NCBI RefSeq assembly: GCF_003121625.1
Contig: NZ_QDDJ01000002.1
Span: 62,001-126,000 of the forward strand
Source: Ornithinimicrobium cavernae
GTDB taxonomy: Bacteria > Actinomycetota > Actinomycetes > Actinomycetales > Dermatophilaceae
Length of the DNA stretch: 64,000 bases
Direction: 5' to 3'
This document shows positions 33,378-42,512 of this stretch, piece after piece. Under the pieces are notes generated by a model that had not been told where the DNA came from, made no database searches, and was given only the letters and a program-made list of their open reading frames with translations. Both the position numbers and the translations under genes were made by a program. Each line of letters begins with the position of its first letter. Positions within the stretch are counted from its first letter, which is position 1.

Positions 33378-33743
33378 CTACGGTCGGACGCGGCGCAACC
33401 TCCTCGCCTCCACCTCGTAGCGGGACACCCTGCCCTCACCGGCGGCGTAGAAGCGCCGGTGCAGGCTGCCCTCGACGTCCGCGACGTCGTCGACCGCCAG
33501 CCGCAGGGCTGCCGCCCGGGTGCGGGCGCTCCAGCAGGCGACCTCGATGGCGTCGACCTGAGTCCGCCCGCCCCGACCCCGCGGCGACCGACGGGGGATG
33601 ACGATCCGTAACTGGACGACCTCGTCACCGCTGGGCAGGGTGCGAGCCTCCGGTCCCCAGCTCACGCGACCCACCAGGTGGATGGTGTTCACGCTCTCGA
33701 CCGATGGGGCGTTCGTGCTGGGCTGCGGGCTCATGCTGCTCAC
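33378..33743 (-). CDS. Single-stranded DNA-binding-like OB-fold protein, 121 aa
   Basis: SSB-type OB fold: NTIHLVGRVSWGPEARTLPSG, then VVQLRIVIPRR and IEVACWSARTRAAALRL. It is shorter than housekeeping SSB and ends in a basic RRLRRVRP stretch instead of the acidic DDDxPF tip that recruits partner proteins. It is therefore probably a paralogue with a special role, not the replication SSB. The start may be GTG 33743 or ATG 33734. Confidence 0.7.
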   Translation of the reverse strand: MSSMSPQPSTNAPSVESVNTIHLVGRVSWGPEARTLPSGDEVVQLRIVIPRRSPRGRGGRTQVDAIEVACWSARTRAAALRLAVDDVADVEGSLHRRFYAAGEGRVSRYEVEARRLRRVRP

Positions 33744-33836
33744 CCTGGCCGGTGCGGGACCCCGGCGGTGTCGACAGGTCTGAGTCTGTGGACGGCAGTC
33801 ACGGACGCGGAAGGCTGTGGACGGACCTCGGGCAGC

Positions 33837-35651
33837 TCAGCGCTCCAGCACGAGGGCGTCGATGGCGGCGACGAGGTGGGAGTAGTCGGCCAGTGGGTCG
33901 AGCCCCAGCACACCGGCCCAGAGCGGGACCATCTCGTCCCGGTACTCGTGCCCGTGGCCGGCGGGCACGTCGACGGAGAGCGGCATGTCACTCGCGATCT
34001 GCCAGAACGTCACGTATGCCGACCAGCTGAGGTCGGGTGAGACGTCCCGGCCGACCTTCTCCCGGAGCCAGTCCGGCTCCTGCCACAGGAGGTCCCAGGA
34101 CCACCACACCACCGGGTCGGAGGCGTGCTGCGCGTAGACCACGCGCGGCTCCTCCCACTCCACGAACGGTGCGCCGTAGAAGTCCTCGGTCAGCTCCCGC
34201 GGGCGGGTGGCGAACCTGATGTGTCGTCCGTTGTCGATGACCGGTGCGATCTCGGGGCTCCCCTGACGCCGGCCGGCGGTCAGTGAGCTCCACAACGGCG
34301 TGAACCGTGGTGTGCCCGCCCAGAGCGCACCGTCGACCCGCGCCAGCAGGTCCTCGGCGTCGTCGAAGGCGCCCTGCCCCCCGAAGGAGCCGAGGGACTC
34401 ACCGCTGACGTAGAGCCGTGGGCGCTCGTCCTCGGGAAGCGCCTTCACCTCCGCCTCGACCGCCTCGAACAGCGCCCGGCCGGCACGGGGAGGCGTCTCC
34501 CGGTCCGAGAGGTAGGCCAGCCCGCTGGGGAAGTAGCTGTACTGCATCGACACGGTGGCCACGTCGCCTCCGGTCAGGAACTCCAGGGCCTGCACCGACC
34601 ACTCCTGGACGAATCCGGTGCCGGTGGTGGTCGCCACGTTGATGACCGACCGTTCGAGTCCTCCCGCCCGGACGAGCTCAGCCACCGCGGCCTCGGCAGC
34701 GTCCTCGACATCGTCGTGCGCGGCCTTGCCGGCGTAGGCGCGGATCGGCTCGAGCGCGGGCTCTCCCGTGGTCCGCTCGATATCCGCGGCCCGCGGTCCG
34801 TCGGACACGAACATCTGGCCCTCGCGACCGAGGCTCTCCCAGGACTCGTGGGACCGCGGGCTGCCGGTCCGCTGGGGCTCGGTCGGACGGGAGCGGCCCT
34901 CGGGGGTGCTGTCGTTGACCTGCGTGGCCCTACCCAGGGCCCAGTTCATGCCGCGCTGGTAGATGACCTGGTTGCTGACCAGCACCAGGAGCAGCGCCAC
35001 GATGACGGCGGCGGCCACGGGCGCGACCAGCGGTGGCAGGACCGGGCGCACCAGGCGCCGGACGCCGTGCCAGAGCCGGGCGACTCCCCGCCCGATGAGC
35101 AGGATCAACCCGAAGAGCAGCACCCCGGCAAGCACCCCGACGAACTGGCTCAGCGCACCACCGCGTGGGACGCCGGCCATGATCGAGATCTGCTCCTGCT
35201 GGTGCAGGCTCCGGATCCAGACGATGCCGCTGACCACCACGAGGAACACCAGCCAGAGCGTGCGGAAGGTCCAGTCGGACCGGGCGTTGACCTCGACCCT
35301 CAGGTCCGTGCGGCGCGCGAGCCATGACGCGAACCGACCGAGCACGCTGCCGAGGGCGTAGCCGTAGGCGAGACTCACGCCGACGTTCACGGCGGTCATC
35401 CACCAGGCCCGGGGCAGGAGGCTGGGCGAGAGGGCCACCCACAGCGTGATGAGTCCCAGGGTGAGTCCGGGGACCGAGAGGTGGCGCAGGACGTGACCGG
35501 ACTGCTTCTCCGGCGGCTCGGGGTAGACGGAGTGGGGTGTTCCCCTGACGGGCAGCCGCAGCGGGTTGTAGGGCGAGGGCCTGGTCAGGCGTGCCCCCAC
35601 CGCTCGCGGGTTGATCGCCGTGGCGCCCCCGGCCCTGCGTGCCTCGGTCAC
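33837..35651 (-). CDS. Membrane-anchored alpha/beta hydrolase (Abhydrolase_9/COG4425 type), 604 aa
   Basis: The N-terminal half has about five hydrophobic helices (about residues 58-230). The C-terminal half is an alpha/beta hydrolase with the nucleophile elbow YVSGESLGSFG (Ser419) and GTGFVQEWSVQALEFL before it. Family members are uncharacterised membrane proteins of actinobacteria and proteobacteria. Substrate unknown; a lipid or cell-envelope ester is plausible. The GTG at 35651 follows TACGCT after 7 nt on the minus strand. Divergent from the iron-uptake operon. Confidence 0.8.
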   Translation of the reverse strand: MTEARRAGGATAINPRAVGARLTRPSPYNPLRLPVRGTPHSVYPEPPEKQSGHVLRHLSVPGLTLGLITLWVALSPSLLPRAWWMTAVNVGVSLAYGYALGSVLGRFASWLARRTDLRVEVNARSDWTFRTLWLVFLVVVSGIVWIRSLHQQEQISIMAGVPRGGALSQFVGVLAGVLLFGLILLIGRGVARLWHGVRRLVRPVLPPLVAPVAAAVIVALLLVLVSNQVIYQRGMNWALGRATQVNDSTPEGRSRPTEPQRTGSPRSHESWESLGREGQMFVSDGPRAADIERTTGEPALEPIRAYAGKAAHDDVEDAAEAAVAELVRAGGLERSVINVATTTGTGFVQEWSVQALEFLTGGDVATVSMQYSYFPSGLAYLSDRETPPRAGRALFEAVEAEVKALPEDERPRLYVSGESLGSFGGQGAFDDAEDLLARVDGALWAGTPRFTPLWSSLTAGRRQGSPEIAPVIDNGRHIRFATRPRELTEDFYGAPFVEWEEPRVVYAQHASDPVVWWSWDLLWQEPDWLREKVGRDVSPDLSWSAYVTFWQIASDMPLSVDVPAGHGHEYRDEMVPLWAGVLGLDPLADYSHLVAAIDALVLER

Positions 35652-35743
35652 ACCCGGAAGCGTAGTGGTCTGATGCCACGCGTCCCGGACGTGCGTCGTG
35701 TGACCACGCTCACCCCGGGAAAGTGTGGTGAGGACACCCTAAG

Positions 35744-35762
35744 TATGGATAGCCTAACCTTA
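35744..35762 (+). promoter_or_regulatory. DtxR/IdeR-like iron box over the fecE-type promoter
   Basis: TATGGATAGCCTAACCTTA matches the DtxR/IdeR 19-bp consensus at about 14-15 positions. The hexamer TAGCCT (35750-35755) inside it lies exactly 6 nt before the ATG at 35762. The box therefore covers both the -10 and the start of a leaderless transcript. Iron-loaded repressor bound here would block transcription. Confidence 0.7.
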
Positions 35763-36607
35763 TGACAGTTCACGGTTCGGCAATCGCTCCCGCCCTGCAG
35801 GGGGACGGGCTGCACCTATCCTACGGCAGCCACAAGGTGGTCCACGGGGTCGAGCTGTCCCTCACGAGGGGACGGGTCACCGCCCTGATCGGCCCCAACG
35901 GCTCCGGCAAGTCCACGGTGCTGCGGTCCCTGGCCCGGTTGCACCGTCCGGACTCAGGCACCGTCGCCCTCGACGACGTCCCTGACGCCCTCGCCCTGCA
36001 CCCCAAGGGCTTCGCCCGACGGGTCACCATGCTCTCCCAGAGCCGCCCCACACCGGGCGGCGTCACGGTGCGTGATGTCGTCACCTTCGGGCGCCACCCC
36101 TACCGCGGTCGCTTCCGCACGGCCGACCCCGACGGTCCGCGCACGGTGGAGCACGCGATGGAGATCACCGGCGTCAGCGACATGGCCGAGCGCGGCGTCG
36201 ACGAGCTGTCGGGCGGAGAGCTGCAACGCGTCTGGCTGGCAACGTGCCTGGCGCAGGACACCGGTGTCCTGCTCCTCGACGAGCCGACCAACCACCTCGA
36301 CCTGCGCTACCAGATGGACCTGCTCGACCTGGTCCGGGACCTGGCGACCGGCCACGGCGTGGCCATCGGCGTGGTGCTGCACGACCTCAACCAGGCCGCC
36401 ACGGTCGCCGACCAGGTGGTCCTGCTGGAGCACGGTGTGGTCCGTGCGGCCGGTCTGCCGGCCGAGGTGCTGACGACCGAGCTGCTGACCGAGGTCTACG
36501 GCCTGCACGTCGATGTCTACACACACCCGGTGACCTGTCGCCTGGTGTGTGAGGCGCGGAGCCGGCACGCCGACCGCCACGAGGTCCCGCAGCCGGTCGC
36601 CGTCTGA
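35762..36607 (+). CDS. Iron-siderophore ABC transporter ATP-binding protein, 281 aa
   Basis: Cytoplasmic ATPase of a FecCDE/FhuC-type importer. Walker A GPNGSGKST is at residues 44-52, the ABC signature is ELSGGELQRVWLA, Walker B is GVLLLDEPTNHLD, and the His switch lies in VVLHDLNQAA. The start coincides with the end of the iron box, so translation is from a leaderless mRNA. A GC-rich perfect palindrome follows the stop. First gene of the uptake operon. Confidence 0.93.
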   Translation: MTVHGSAIAPALQGDGLHLSYGSHKVVHGVELSLTRGRVTALIGPNGSGKSTVLRSLARLHRPDSGTVALDDVPDALALHPKGFARRVTMLSQSRPTPGGVTVRDVVTFGRHPYRGRFRTADPDGPRTVEHAMEITGVSDMAERGVDELSGGELQRVWLATCLAQDTGVLLLDEPTNHLDLRYQMDLLDLVRDLATGHGVAIGVVLHDLNQAATVADQVVLLEHGVVRAAGLPAEVLTTELLTEVYGLHVDVYTHPVTCRLVCEARSRHADRHEVPQPVAV

Positions 36608-36623
36608 CCCGGCGCGCGCCGGG
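36608..36623 (+). repeat. Perfect 16-bp palindrome between ATPase and binding-protein genes
   Basis: CCCGGCGCGCGCCGGG begins right after the TGA of the ATPase gene. As RNA it would make a short, strong hairpin without a U-tract. It could be a processing or partial-termination element giving different levels of ATPase and lipoprotein; no other gene is seen in the 115-bp gap. Confidence 0.6.
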
Positions 36624-36722
36624 CCACTCCTGCCGGGTCCGTCGCGCCGAACCCGCCCCCCGCACACCGCACCATTCACCGCCCGCCCAGCGGACGGCAT
36701 ACCGACGAAGGAACTCATCAGC

Positions 36723-37772
36723 ATGCGCCTGCCCCGCCACACCCTCGCCGCCAGCACCCTGCTCGTGACGGCCCTCACCCTGACCGCCTGCGGCACCACC
36801 GAGGAGGTCGCTCCCGAGCCGGAGGGGGGCACCGCCGACCAGGCGGACACCGACGAGGCCGGGGACTCCGCGGCCGCCACGTCCGGCGGCGACGCAGCGG
36901 GAGCGGTCACCTACACCGACGAGCGCGGCGAGCACACGCTGGACGAGCCGGCGGACGAGGTCGTCTCCCTGGAGTGGGGGCTCACGGAGAACCTCCTGGC
37001 CCTCGGGGTCGTCCCGGTCGGCCAGGCCGACATCGAGGGCTACAACACGTGGGACACGGTCGCGCCACTGGACCCGGAGGGTGTCACCGAGGTCGGGACC
37101 CGGGGCGAGCCAAGCCTCTCGGACATCACCGCGCTCGAGCCAGATCTGATCGTCACGACGACCGACATCCCCGAGAACGTCATTGCCCAGCTCGAGGACA
37201 TCGCCCCGGTCCTGACCGTCCGTGGCTCGGACAGCGCGGACCCCATCGGCTACATGCGCTCCACGGTCGAGCTGCTGAGCACGGCGACCGGCACCGAGGA
37301 GGAGGCCGAGGTCGTGCTCAACGACTTCGACACCGCCCTGGAGGAGGGGCGCGCCGCGATCGCCGACGCCGGCCTGGAGGGCGAGGAGTTCGTCATGGCC
37401 GACGGCTGGCTGAGCAACGGCGTCGTGTCGGTCCGGATGTTCACCCCCGGCTCCTACTTCGGTGCTCTCGGCGAGGAGCTGGGCCTGGTGAACGCCTGGA
37501 CCGAGGGCGGCGACCCGGACTACGGGCTCGCGCAGACCGACGTCGAGGGTCTCACCGCCCTGGAGGACCTGCACTTCATCTACGCCGCGAACGACTCAGA
37601 GCCCGATCCGTTCACCGAGGGACTGGCCGACAACGCGATCTGGCAGCAGCTCCCGTTCGTCACCAGTGGCAACGTGCACCGCATCCCCGACGGCATCTGG
37701 ATGTTCGGCGGCCCCCTGTCGGGTGAGGCGTTCATCGACGCCACCGTGGACACCCTGACCTCCGAGGGGTGA
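36723..37772 (+). CDS. Iron-siderophore ABC transporter substrate-binding lipoprotein, 349 aa
   Basis: Extracytoplasmic lipoprotein that captures ferric siderophore. The signal peptide has lipobox TLTAC with Cys23 as the acylation site, followed by an acidic Ser/Thr/Gly linker (about 25-60). The FecB/FhuD-type fold then shows DEPADEVVSLEWGLTENLLALG, ALEPDLIVTT and the C-terminal VHRIPDGIWMFGGPLSG. AAGGA lies about 10 nt before ATG 36723. GTGA overlap with the permease gene. Confidence 0.92.
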   Translation: MRLPRHTLAASTLLVTALTLTACGTTEEVAPEPEGGTADQADTDEAGDSAAATSGGDAAGAVTYTDERGEHTLDEPADEVVSLEWGLTENLLALGVVPVGQADIEGYNTWDTVAPLDPEGVTEVGTRGEPSLSDITALEPDLIVTTTDIPENVIAQLEDIAPVLTVRGSDSADPIGYMRSTVELLSTATGTEEEAEVVLNDFDTALEEGRAAIADAGLEGEEFVMADGWLSNGVVSVRMFTPGSYFGALGEELGLVNAWTEGGDPDYGLAQTDVEGLTALEDLHFIYAANDSEPDPFTEGLADNAIWQQLPFVTSGNVHRIPDGIWMFGGPLSGEAFIDATVDTLTSEG

Positions 37773-39901
37773 GCAGCACCAGCACGCGACCTGTGACCGA
37801 CCTCGTCCCACAGACGGGGCGCTCCGGCGCGCCCGAGCGGGCGCCCCGCCGCCCACGCGTCTCGTTCACCGGAATCACCACCGCCTTCCTGGTCGTGGTC
37901 GGGCTGGGCCTGCTCGTGGCCGCTGTGCACCTGACCCAGGGCACCGCCCAGGTCGGGGCCGGCGACCTGTGGCGCTGGGTGACGGGAGGCCAGGCCGTCG
38001 ACGAGACGGCGGCGGTGCTGCTGGCCTCACGCGTCCCGCGCCTGCTGGCGGGGGTGCTGGTCGGGATCGCCCTGGGCGTCGCCGGAGCTCTCCTGCAGTC
38101 GGTGGCCCGCAACGCACTGGCCTCCCCGGACACGCTCGCGGTGAACGCCGGGGCCTATCTGACCGTGGTCGTTGTCGCGGTCTTCGGCGTCTCCGTGCCG
38201 TTCTACCTGCAGGGCACCATCGCCTTCGCCGGGGGTCTGGCGGCCGCGGTCCTGGTGATGGGCCTGTCCCGGGGTGGCGCGGACGGGCCCACCCGCCTCA
38301 TCCTGGCGGGTTCGGCCATCACCCTGGCGCTGCACTCCCTGGTCACCATGCTGCTTGTGCTCTTCGAGCAGGAGTCCATGGGCCTGTTCGCCTGGGGGAG
38401 CGGCTCCATCGTGCAGTCCGGCACCCAGACCCTCACGCTGGCTCTTCCCGTGCTCGTGGTCGGCGTGGGCGCTGCCCTGCTGCTCTCCCGCCGGATGGAC
38501 CTGCTGGCGCTGGGCGACGACGCGGCCACGGTGCTGGGTATCTCGGCCCGCCGGGCCCGGGTGTTCTCGATCCTGGTGGCGGTCCTGCTCGCGGCCCTGG
38601 CGGTCACCGTGGCCGGCCCGATCGGCTTCGTCGGCCTGGCAGCCCCGCTCATCGCCCGCATGGTGGCCCGCCGGGTCCCGGGTCTGGGGCGGCACGCCCT
38701 GCTCCTGCCCTTCGCCGCGCTCCTCGGGATCGTGGTGGTGCTCGGGGCCGACGTCGGGCTGCGGCTGTTCATCCCGACGGCGCGGACCACGTCGGTGCCC
38801 ACCGGGGTCGTCACGAGCGTGCTCGGCGCCGCCCTGCTGGTGTGGTTCGCCCGCCGGCTGCCGGACAAGGGGATCGGGCTGGAGACCTCTGGCCAGCCGG
38901 GACGGCCGCGGACGGGCCGGACGTATGCCGTGGTGGCGGTCTCCCTGTCCGTCGCCCTGGTCGGGGCGCTGCTCGCGGCGGTACTGCTGGGCGACCGGCT
39001 GATCCTTCTCGGTGACGTCGCCAACTGGGTGAACGGGATCTCGGGGCGGGAAGTCACCCTGGAGCTGGGTCGACGGGTCCCACGTGTCCTGGCGGCGCTG
39101 CTGGCCGGTGCGGCGCTGGCCCTGGCCGGCACGATCGTCCAGGCGGTGTGCCGCAACCCGCTGGCCGAGCCCGGGCTGCTCGGCGTCACCTCCGGGGCCG
39201 GTCTGGGCGCGGTCGGTGCCCTCCTGCTGGTGCCCGGGATCGGTCTGTGGCCGATGTCCGCGGCCGCTGTCGTGGGCGCCCTGGCCATCACGGCGCTGGT
39301 GTTCGCGCTGGCCCACCGCGGCGGGTTGAGCTCGACGCGCCTGGTGCTGATCGGGGTCGGGATGCAGGCCGGCGTGATGGCCCTGATCACCCTGCTCATC
39401 GTCGCCACGAGGCCGTGGGAGGTGAACCTGGCGCTGACCTGGTTGGCGGGCTCGACCTACGGCCGCACGATGGAGCAGCTGGTCCCGGTCGCCCTCGCCC
39501 TCCTGGTCATCACCCCGGTCGCGGTGCTGGTCCGTCGGGAGCTGGACGTCGTGGCGCTGGACGAGGACACTCCTCGACTCCTCGGGGTGCCCCTTGACCG
39601 CATGCGTCTGGTGCTCCTGGGCACTGCGGCGCTGCTCACGGCGGCAGCCGTGGTCGCCACCGGTGTGGTGGCATTCGTCGGGCTGGTCGCCCCCCACGCG
39701 GCGCGAGCGCTCGTCGGTGCCCGCCACTCCCGGGTCATCCCGGTCGCGATCCTGCTCGGCGCCATCCTGGTCTCCGGGGCGGACACGTTGGGCCGATGGG
39801 TCCTGGCGCCGGTGCAGGTCCCGGCCGGCGTGGGCACCGCACTGCTGGGCACCCCCTACTTCATCTACCTGCTGTGGCGCAGCCGCGGCCGCGACACCTG
39901 A
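37769..39901 (+). CDS. Fused double FecCD-type iron-siderophore permease, 710 aa
   Basis: Two complete FecCD permeases (each about 330 aa) in one chain, as in FhuB. Both halves repeat the family patterns. First half: RVPRLLAGVLVGIALGVAGA, SPDTLAVNAGAYL and GPIGFVGLAAPLIARM. Second half: RVPRVLAALLAGAALALAGT, EPGLLGVTSGAGLG and GVVAFVGLVAPHAARAL. The fused form makes a pseudo-dimeric membrane channel. GTG 37769 overlaps the lipoprotein stop. The siderophore-interacting protein gene follows after 15 bp. Confidence 0.93.
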   Translation: MSSTSTRPVTDLVPQTGRSGAPERAPRRPRVSFTGITTAFLVVVGLGLLVAAVHLTQGTAQVGAGDLWRWVTGGQAVDETAAVLLASRVPRLLAGVLVGIALGVAGALLQSVARNALASPDTLAVNAGAYLTVVVVAVFGVSVPFYLQGTIAFAGGLAAAVLVMGLSRGGADGPTRLILAGSAITLALHSLVTMLLVLFEQESMGLFAWGSGSIVQSGTQTLTLALPVLVVGVGAALLLSRRMDLLALGDDAATVLGISARRARVFSILVAVLLAALAVTVAGPIGFVGLAAPLIARMVARRVPGLGRHALLLPFAALLGIVVVLGADVGLRLFIPTARTTSVPTGVVTSVLGAALLVWFARRLPDKGIGLETSGQPGRPRTGRTYAVVAVSLSVALVGALLAAVLLGDRLILLGDVANWVNGISGREVTLELGRRVPRVLAALLAGAALALAGTIVQAVCRNPLAEPGLLGVTSGAGLGAVGALLLVPGIGLWPMSAAAVVGALAITALVFALAHRGGLSSTRLVLIGVGMQAGVMALITLLIVATRPWEVNLALTWLAGSTYGRTMEQLVPVALALLVITPVAVLVRRELDVVALDEDTPRLLGVPLDRMRLVLLGTAALLTAAAVVATGVVAFVGLVAPHAARALVGARHSRVIPVAILLGAILVSGADTLGRWVLAPVQVPAGVGTALLGTPYFIYLLWRSRGRDT

Positions 39902-39916
39902 GCGAGAGGACATCTG

Positions 39917-40828
39917 ATGACCCAGACCACCGCCCCAGCGACCACCACCTGGCGACACTTCGACGTCACGGTCGCCCGCCTGGTGCGGCTGTCGCCCAGC
40001 TTCCTCCGGGTCACCCTCACCGGTCCGCACCTGGACGACTACGCCGACCTCGGTTACGACGCCCGGACCAAGCTGATCCTGCCCATCGCCGACGGTCACG
40101 TCCACCTACCCCGTGGCGAGGACTGGTACCTGCGGTGGCGCGCGCTGCCCGAGGAGCACCGCAACCCGATCCGTACCTACACCACGCGCGCGGTCCGACA
40201 GGAGGTCCGCGAGGTCGATGTCGACGTCGTGCTGCACGGGGACGCCGGTCCCGCCTCGCGCTGGGCCTCCCAGGTGCAGGTGGGGTGGCCGCTGGTCCTG
40301 ATGGGCCCCAATGCCCGTGCCGAGGGCCCGCACGGCGGCGTGGAGTTCCGGCTGCCCGCGCCCGGTCGGCAGGTGCTGCTGGCCGGCGACGAGACCGCTG
40401 TGCCGGCCATCACCACCATCCTGTCCCAGCTCCCGGCCCACACCACCGGTGCTGCCTTCCTCGAGGTGCCCGAGACCGAGGACCGGTGGGAGGTGGCCGC
40501 CCCAGACGGTGTCTCGGTGACCTGGCTGGCCCGCGGCGGTCGCCGGCACGGGGAGCTCCTGGTGCCCGCGGTGCAGGGGGCCGCGGGCGCCATGACCCGG
40601 GCGCCGCAGGCGTCAGGACAGGAGCCCGAGGACGTCAATGTCGACGAGGACATCCTCTGGGAGCTGGCCGCTCCGGAGGCCGCGTCACCGGATGAGCTCT
40701 ACGCCTGGTTCGCGGGGGAGGCCGGTGTCATCAAGACGCTGCGCCGCCACCTGGTCCGGGACCTGGGCATCGACCGGCGGTCGGTCTCCTTCATGGGCTA
40801 CTGGCGCGAGGGACGCGCTGAGGGCTGA
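39917..40828 (+). CDS. Siderophore-interacting protein (ferric-siderophore reductase), 303 aa
   Basis: Cytoplasmic FAD-dependent reductase that releases iron from imported siderophores. The FAD-binding segment [20 protein letters not shown] lies at about residues 84-103, followed by the linker [11 protein letters not shown] and the NAD(P)H domain with [16 protein letters not shown] (about 155-170). The C-terminal [16 protein letters not shown] and FMGYWREG are family signatures. GAGAGGA is just before ATG 39917. Last gene of the operon. Confidence 0.93.
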   Translation: MTQTTAPATTTWRHFDVTVARLVRLSPSFLRVTLTGPHLDDYADLGYDARTKLILPIADGHVHLPRGEDWYLRWRALPEEHRNPIRTYTTRAVRQEVREVDVDVVLHGDAGPASRWASQVQVGWPLVLMGPNARAEGPHGGVEFRLPAPGRQVLLAGDETAVPAITTILSQLPAHTTGAAFLEVPETEDRWEVAAPDGVSVTWLARGGRRHGELLVPAVQGAAGAMTRAPQASGQEPEDVNVDEDILWELAAPEAASPDELYAWFAGEAGVIKTLRRHLVRDLGIDRRSVSFMGYWREGRAEG

Positions 40829-40885
40829 GTCTGCGAGAGGGCGGGTGCAGCAACGAGTGCTGGTCCTTCCTGACACAGTGGGCCC

Positions 40886-41854
40886 ATGATCGACCAGCAC
40901 GTGCAGGAGGACCTCGCCCAGATCCTCGAGGAGGCCCGCGGGATCGGCTGGGGCGAGCCGGCCGACTACCTGCGGGACGTCCAGCGGCTCGATCTGGACG
41001 CGCTGGCCGCCGCGGTGTGCAGCACCGAGGGCGAGGTGGTGGGCGTGGGAGACCACGACCGGCCGCTGGCACTGCAGTCGGTCTCCAAGGCGTTCACCTA
41101 TGCCGTCGCCTTGCAGGAGTGTGGACTGGACCGGGTGCTGGACCACGTGGGGGTGGAGCCGTCGGGTGAGGCCTTCAACGAGCTGTCCCAGCACGAGGAC
41201 GGCAGGCCCTTCAACCCGCTCATCAACGCCGGTGCGATCATGGCCCAGGCGCTGGTCCCCGGGGACACCCTCGAGGCGCGCGAGGAGCTTCTGCTGGACC
41301 GCTACTCGGCGCTGGCGGGGGAGCGGTTGACGGTGAGCGAGGAGGTGCTGCGCGCCGAGCAGGTCCGGGCGGATCGTAACTTCGCCCTCGCCCACATGCT
41401 GGCCTCGTCCGGGAGGCTGACCTACGACCCGCACGAGGTGGTCCAGGGATATCTGCGGCAGTGCTCCGTCGAGGTGACGACCACGCAGCTGGCGGTGATG
41501 GGCGCGACCTTCGCCGGCGGGGGTCGCAACCCGGTGACGGGGGAGCGGATCTTCGACGAGCGGGTGGTGCAGCAGACCCTGTCGGTGATGCTGACCTGCG
41601 GGATGTACAACGCGAGCGGGCGGTGGGTCACCCAGGTCGGCATCCCTGCCAAGAGCGGAGTCTCCGGGGCGATGCTCGGCGTCGTCCCGGGAGCGCTGGG
41701 TCTGGCGACCTGGTCGCCCAGACTGGACAGTCACGGCAACTCCATCCGCGGCGTGGAGCTGTTCCGCCGGCTGAGCGACCGTTGGGACCTGCACGTCCTG
41801 CGCCACCGTGAACCGCTCAGCCAGGCCGGTGACGACGGCCGGGGGAGCGTGTGA
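40886..41854 (+). CDS. glsA: Glutaminase (serine-dependent), 322 aa
   Basis: Hydrolyses glutamine to glutamate and ammonia. It has the beta-lactamase-like fold with catalytic SVSK (Ser65, Lys68) in LALQSVSKAFTYA. Other family motifs are FNPLINAGAI (about 113-122), RADRNFALAHML, LTCGMYNASG and AKSGVSG. The length is normal. ATG 40886 comes 57 bp after the siderophore-interacting protein gene; a separate unit is likely. Confidence 0.92.
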   Translation: MIDQHVQEDLAQILEEARGIGWGEPADYLRDVQRLDLDALAAAVCSTEGEVVGVGDHDRPLALQSVSKAFTYAVALQECGLDRVLDHVGVEPSGEAFNELSQHEDGRPFNPLINAGAIMAQALVPGDTLEAREELLLDRYSALAGERLTVSEEVLRAEQVRADRNFALAHMLASSGRLTYDPHEVVQGYLRQCSVEVTTTQLAVMGATFAGGGRNPVTGERIFDERVVQQTLSVMLTCGMYNASGRWVTQVGIPAKSGVSGAMLGVVPGALGLATWSPRLDSHGNSIRGVELFRRLSDRWDLHVLRHREPLSQAGDDGRGSV

Positions 41855-41948
41855 CCTGTGCGCCGAACCTGACCCTGACCGTGGTGCCGGGGCGGCCGTG
41901 CTCGCCGGCACCCTTTTGCTTCGCCGACCGGCGCACCACGTTGTGGCT

Positions 41949-42419
41949 ATGTGGCCGTTCAGGGCGCGCCGGAAGTTCACCCGGTCCGGTGTCGGGCCCG
42001 CCGGGGAGGGACGCACCGAGACAGCAGGGTCGAGTGAGGCGGCGTGCAGCTGCCCGGGGCCCCACGACCGGTCCTGGCGCCGGCAGATCGTGGCCCCGTC
42101 GACTTCGTGGAGCGACGAGGGGCCGACCCCCGAACCGGTCACCTTTGGTGAGCTGGTGGAGATGGAGGCCATCACCGTCACGCCCTTGACCGACGAACAG
42201 GACGTCCATTTCATGGTGTGGGTCGGGGACGAGGCGCTGCTGCACCACGACGACGACGCGCCGCTCCAGCTGGACGACGCCCTGGCCGCCCAACCAGGTA
42301 TCGAGCAGGTCGACTGGGAGGACCGTGAGGTCCTGATGGTCACTGCTCCGGACCTGTGCGACACGGCCCTCGAGGCGGCTGTCGCGGCGGCACTTGCCGA
42401 TCCACGGGTGCGTTCCTGA
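41949..42419 (+). CDS. Hypothetical protein, 156 aa
   Basis: Not recognised. It starts MWPFRARRKF and has a basic, proline-rich first half with a CSCPGP segment. A more ordered, acidic second half (about residues 72-156) contains VHFMVWVGDEALL and ends in helical ALEAAVAAALADP. Only this second half looks conserved in style, so an internal ATG at 42162 (85 aa) is an alternative start. Codon use is normal for the window. Confidence 0.5.
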   Translation: MWPFRARRKFTRSGVGPAGEGRTETAGSSEAACSCPGPHDRSWRRQIVAPSTSWSDEGPTPEPVTFGELVEMEAITVTPLTDEQDVHFMVWVGDEALLHHDDDAPLQLDDALAAQPGIEQVDWEDREVLMVTAPDLCDTALEAAVAAALADPRVRS

Positions 42420-42512
42420 GAGAGCACCCTCAGTGGGGTGAGCGGGCCCGCGCCCAATCCAGCGGCGCTCACGGAAGGGGAGTGCGTGGTGCCCGCAGGG
42501 CATGATGGGTCG

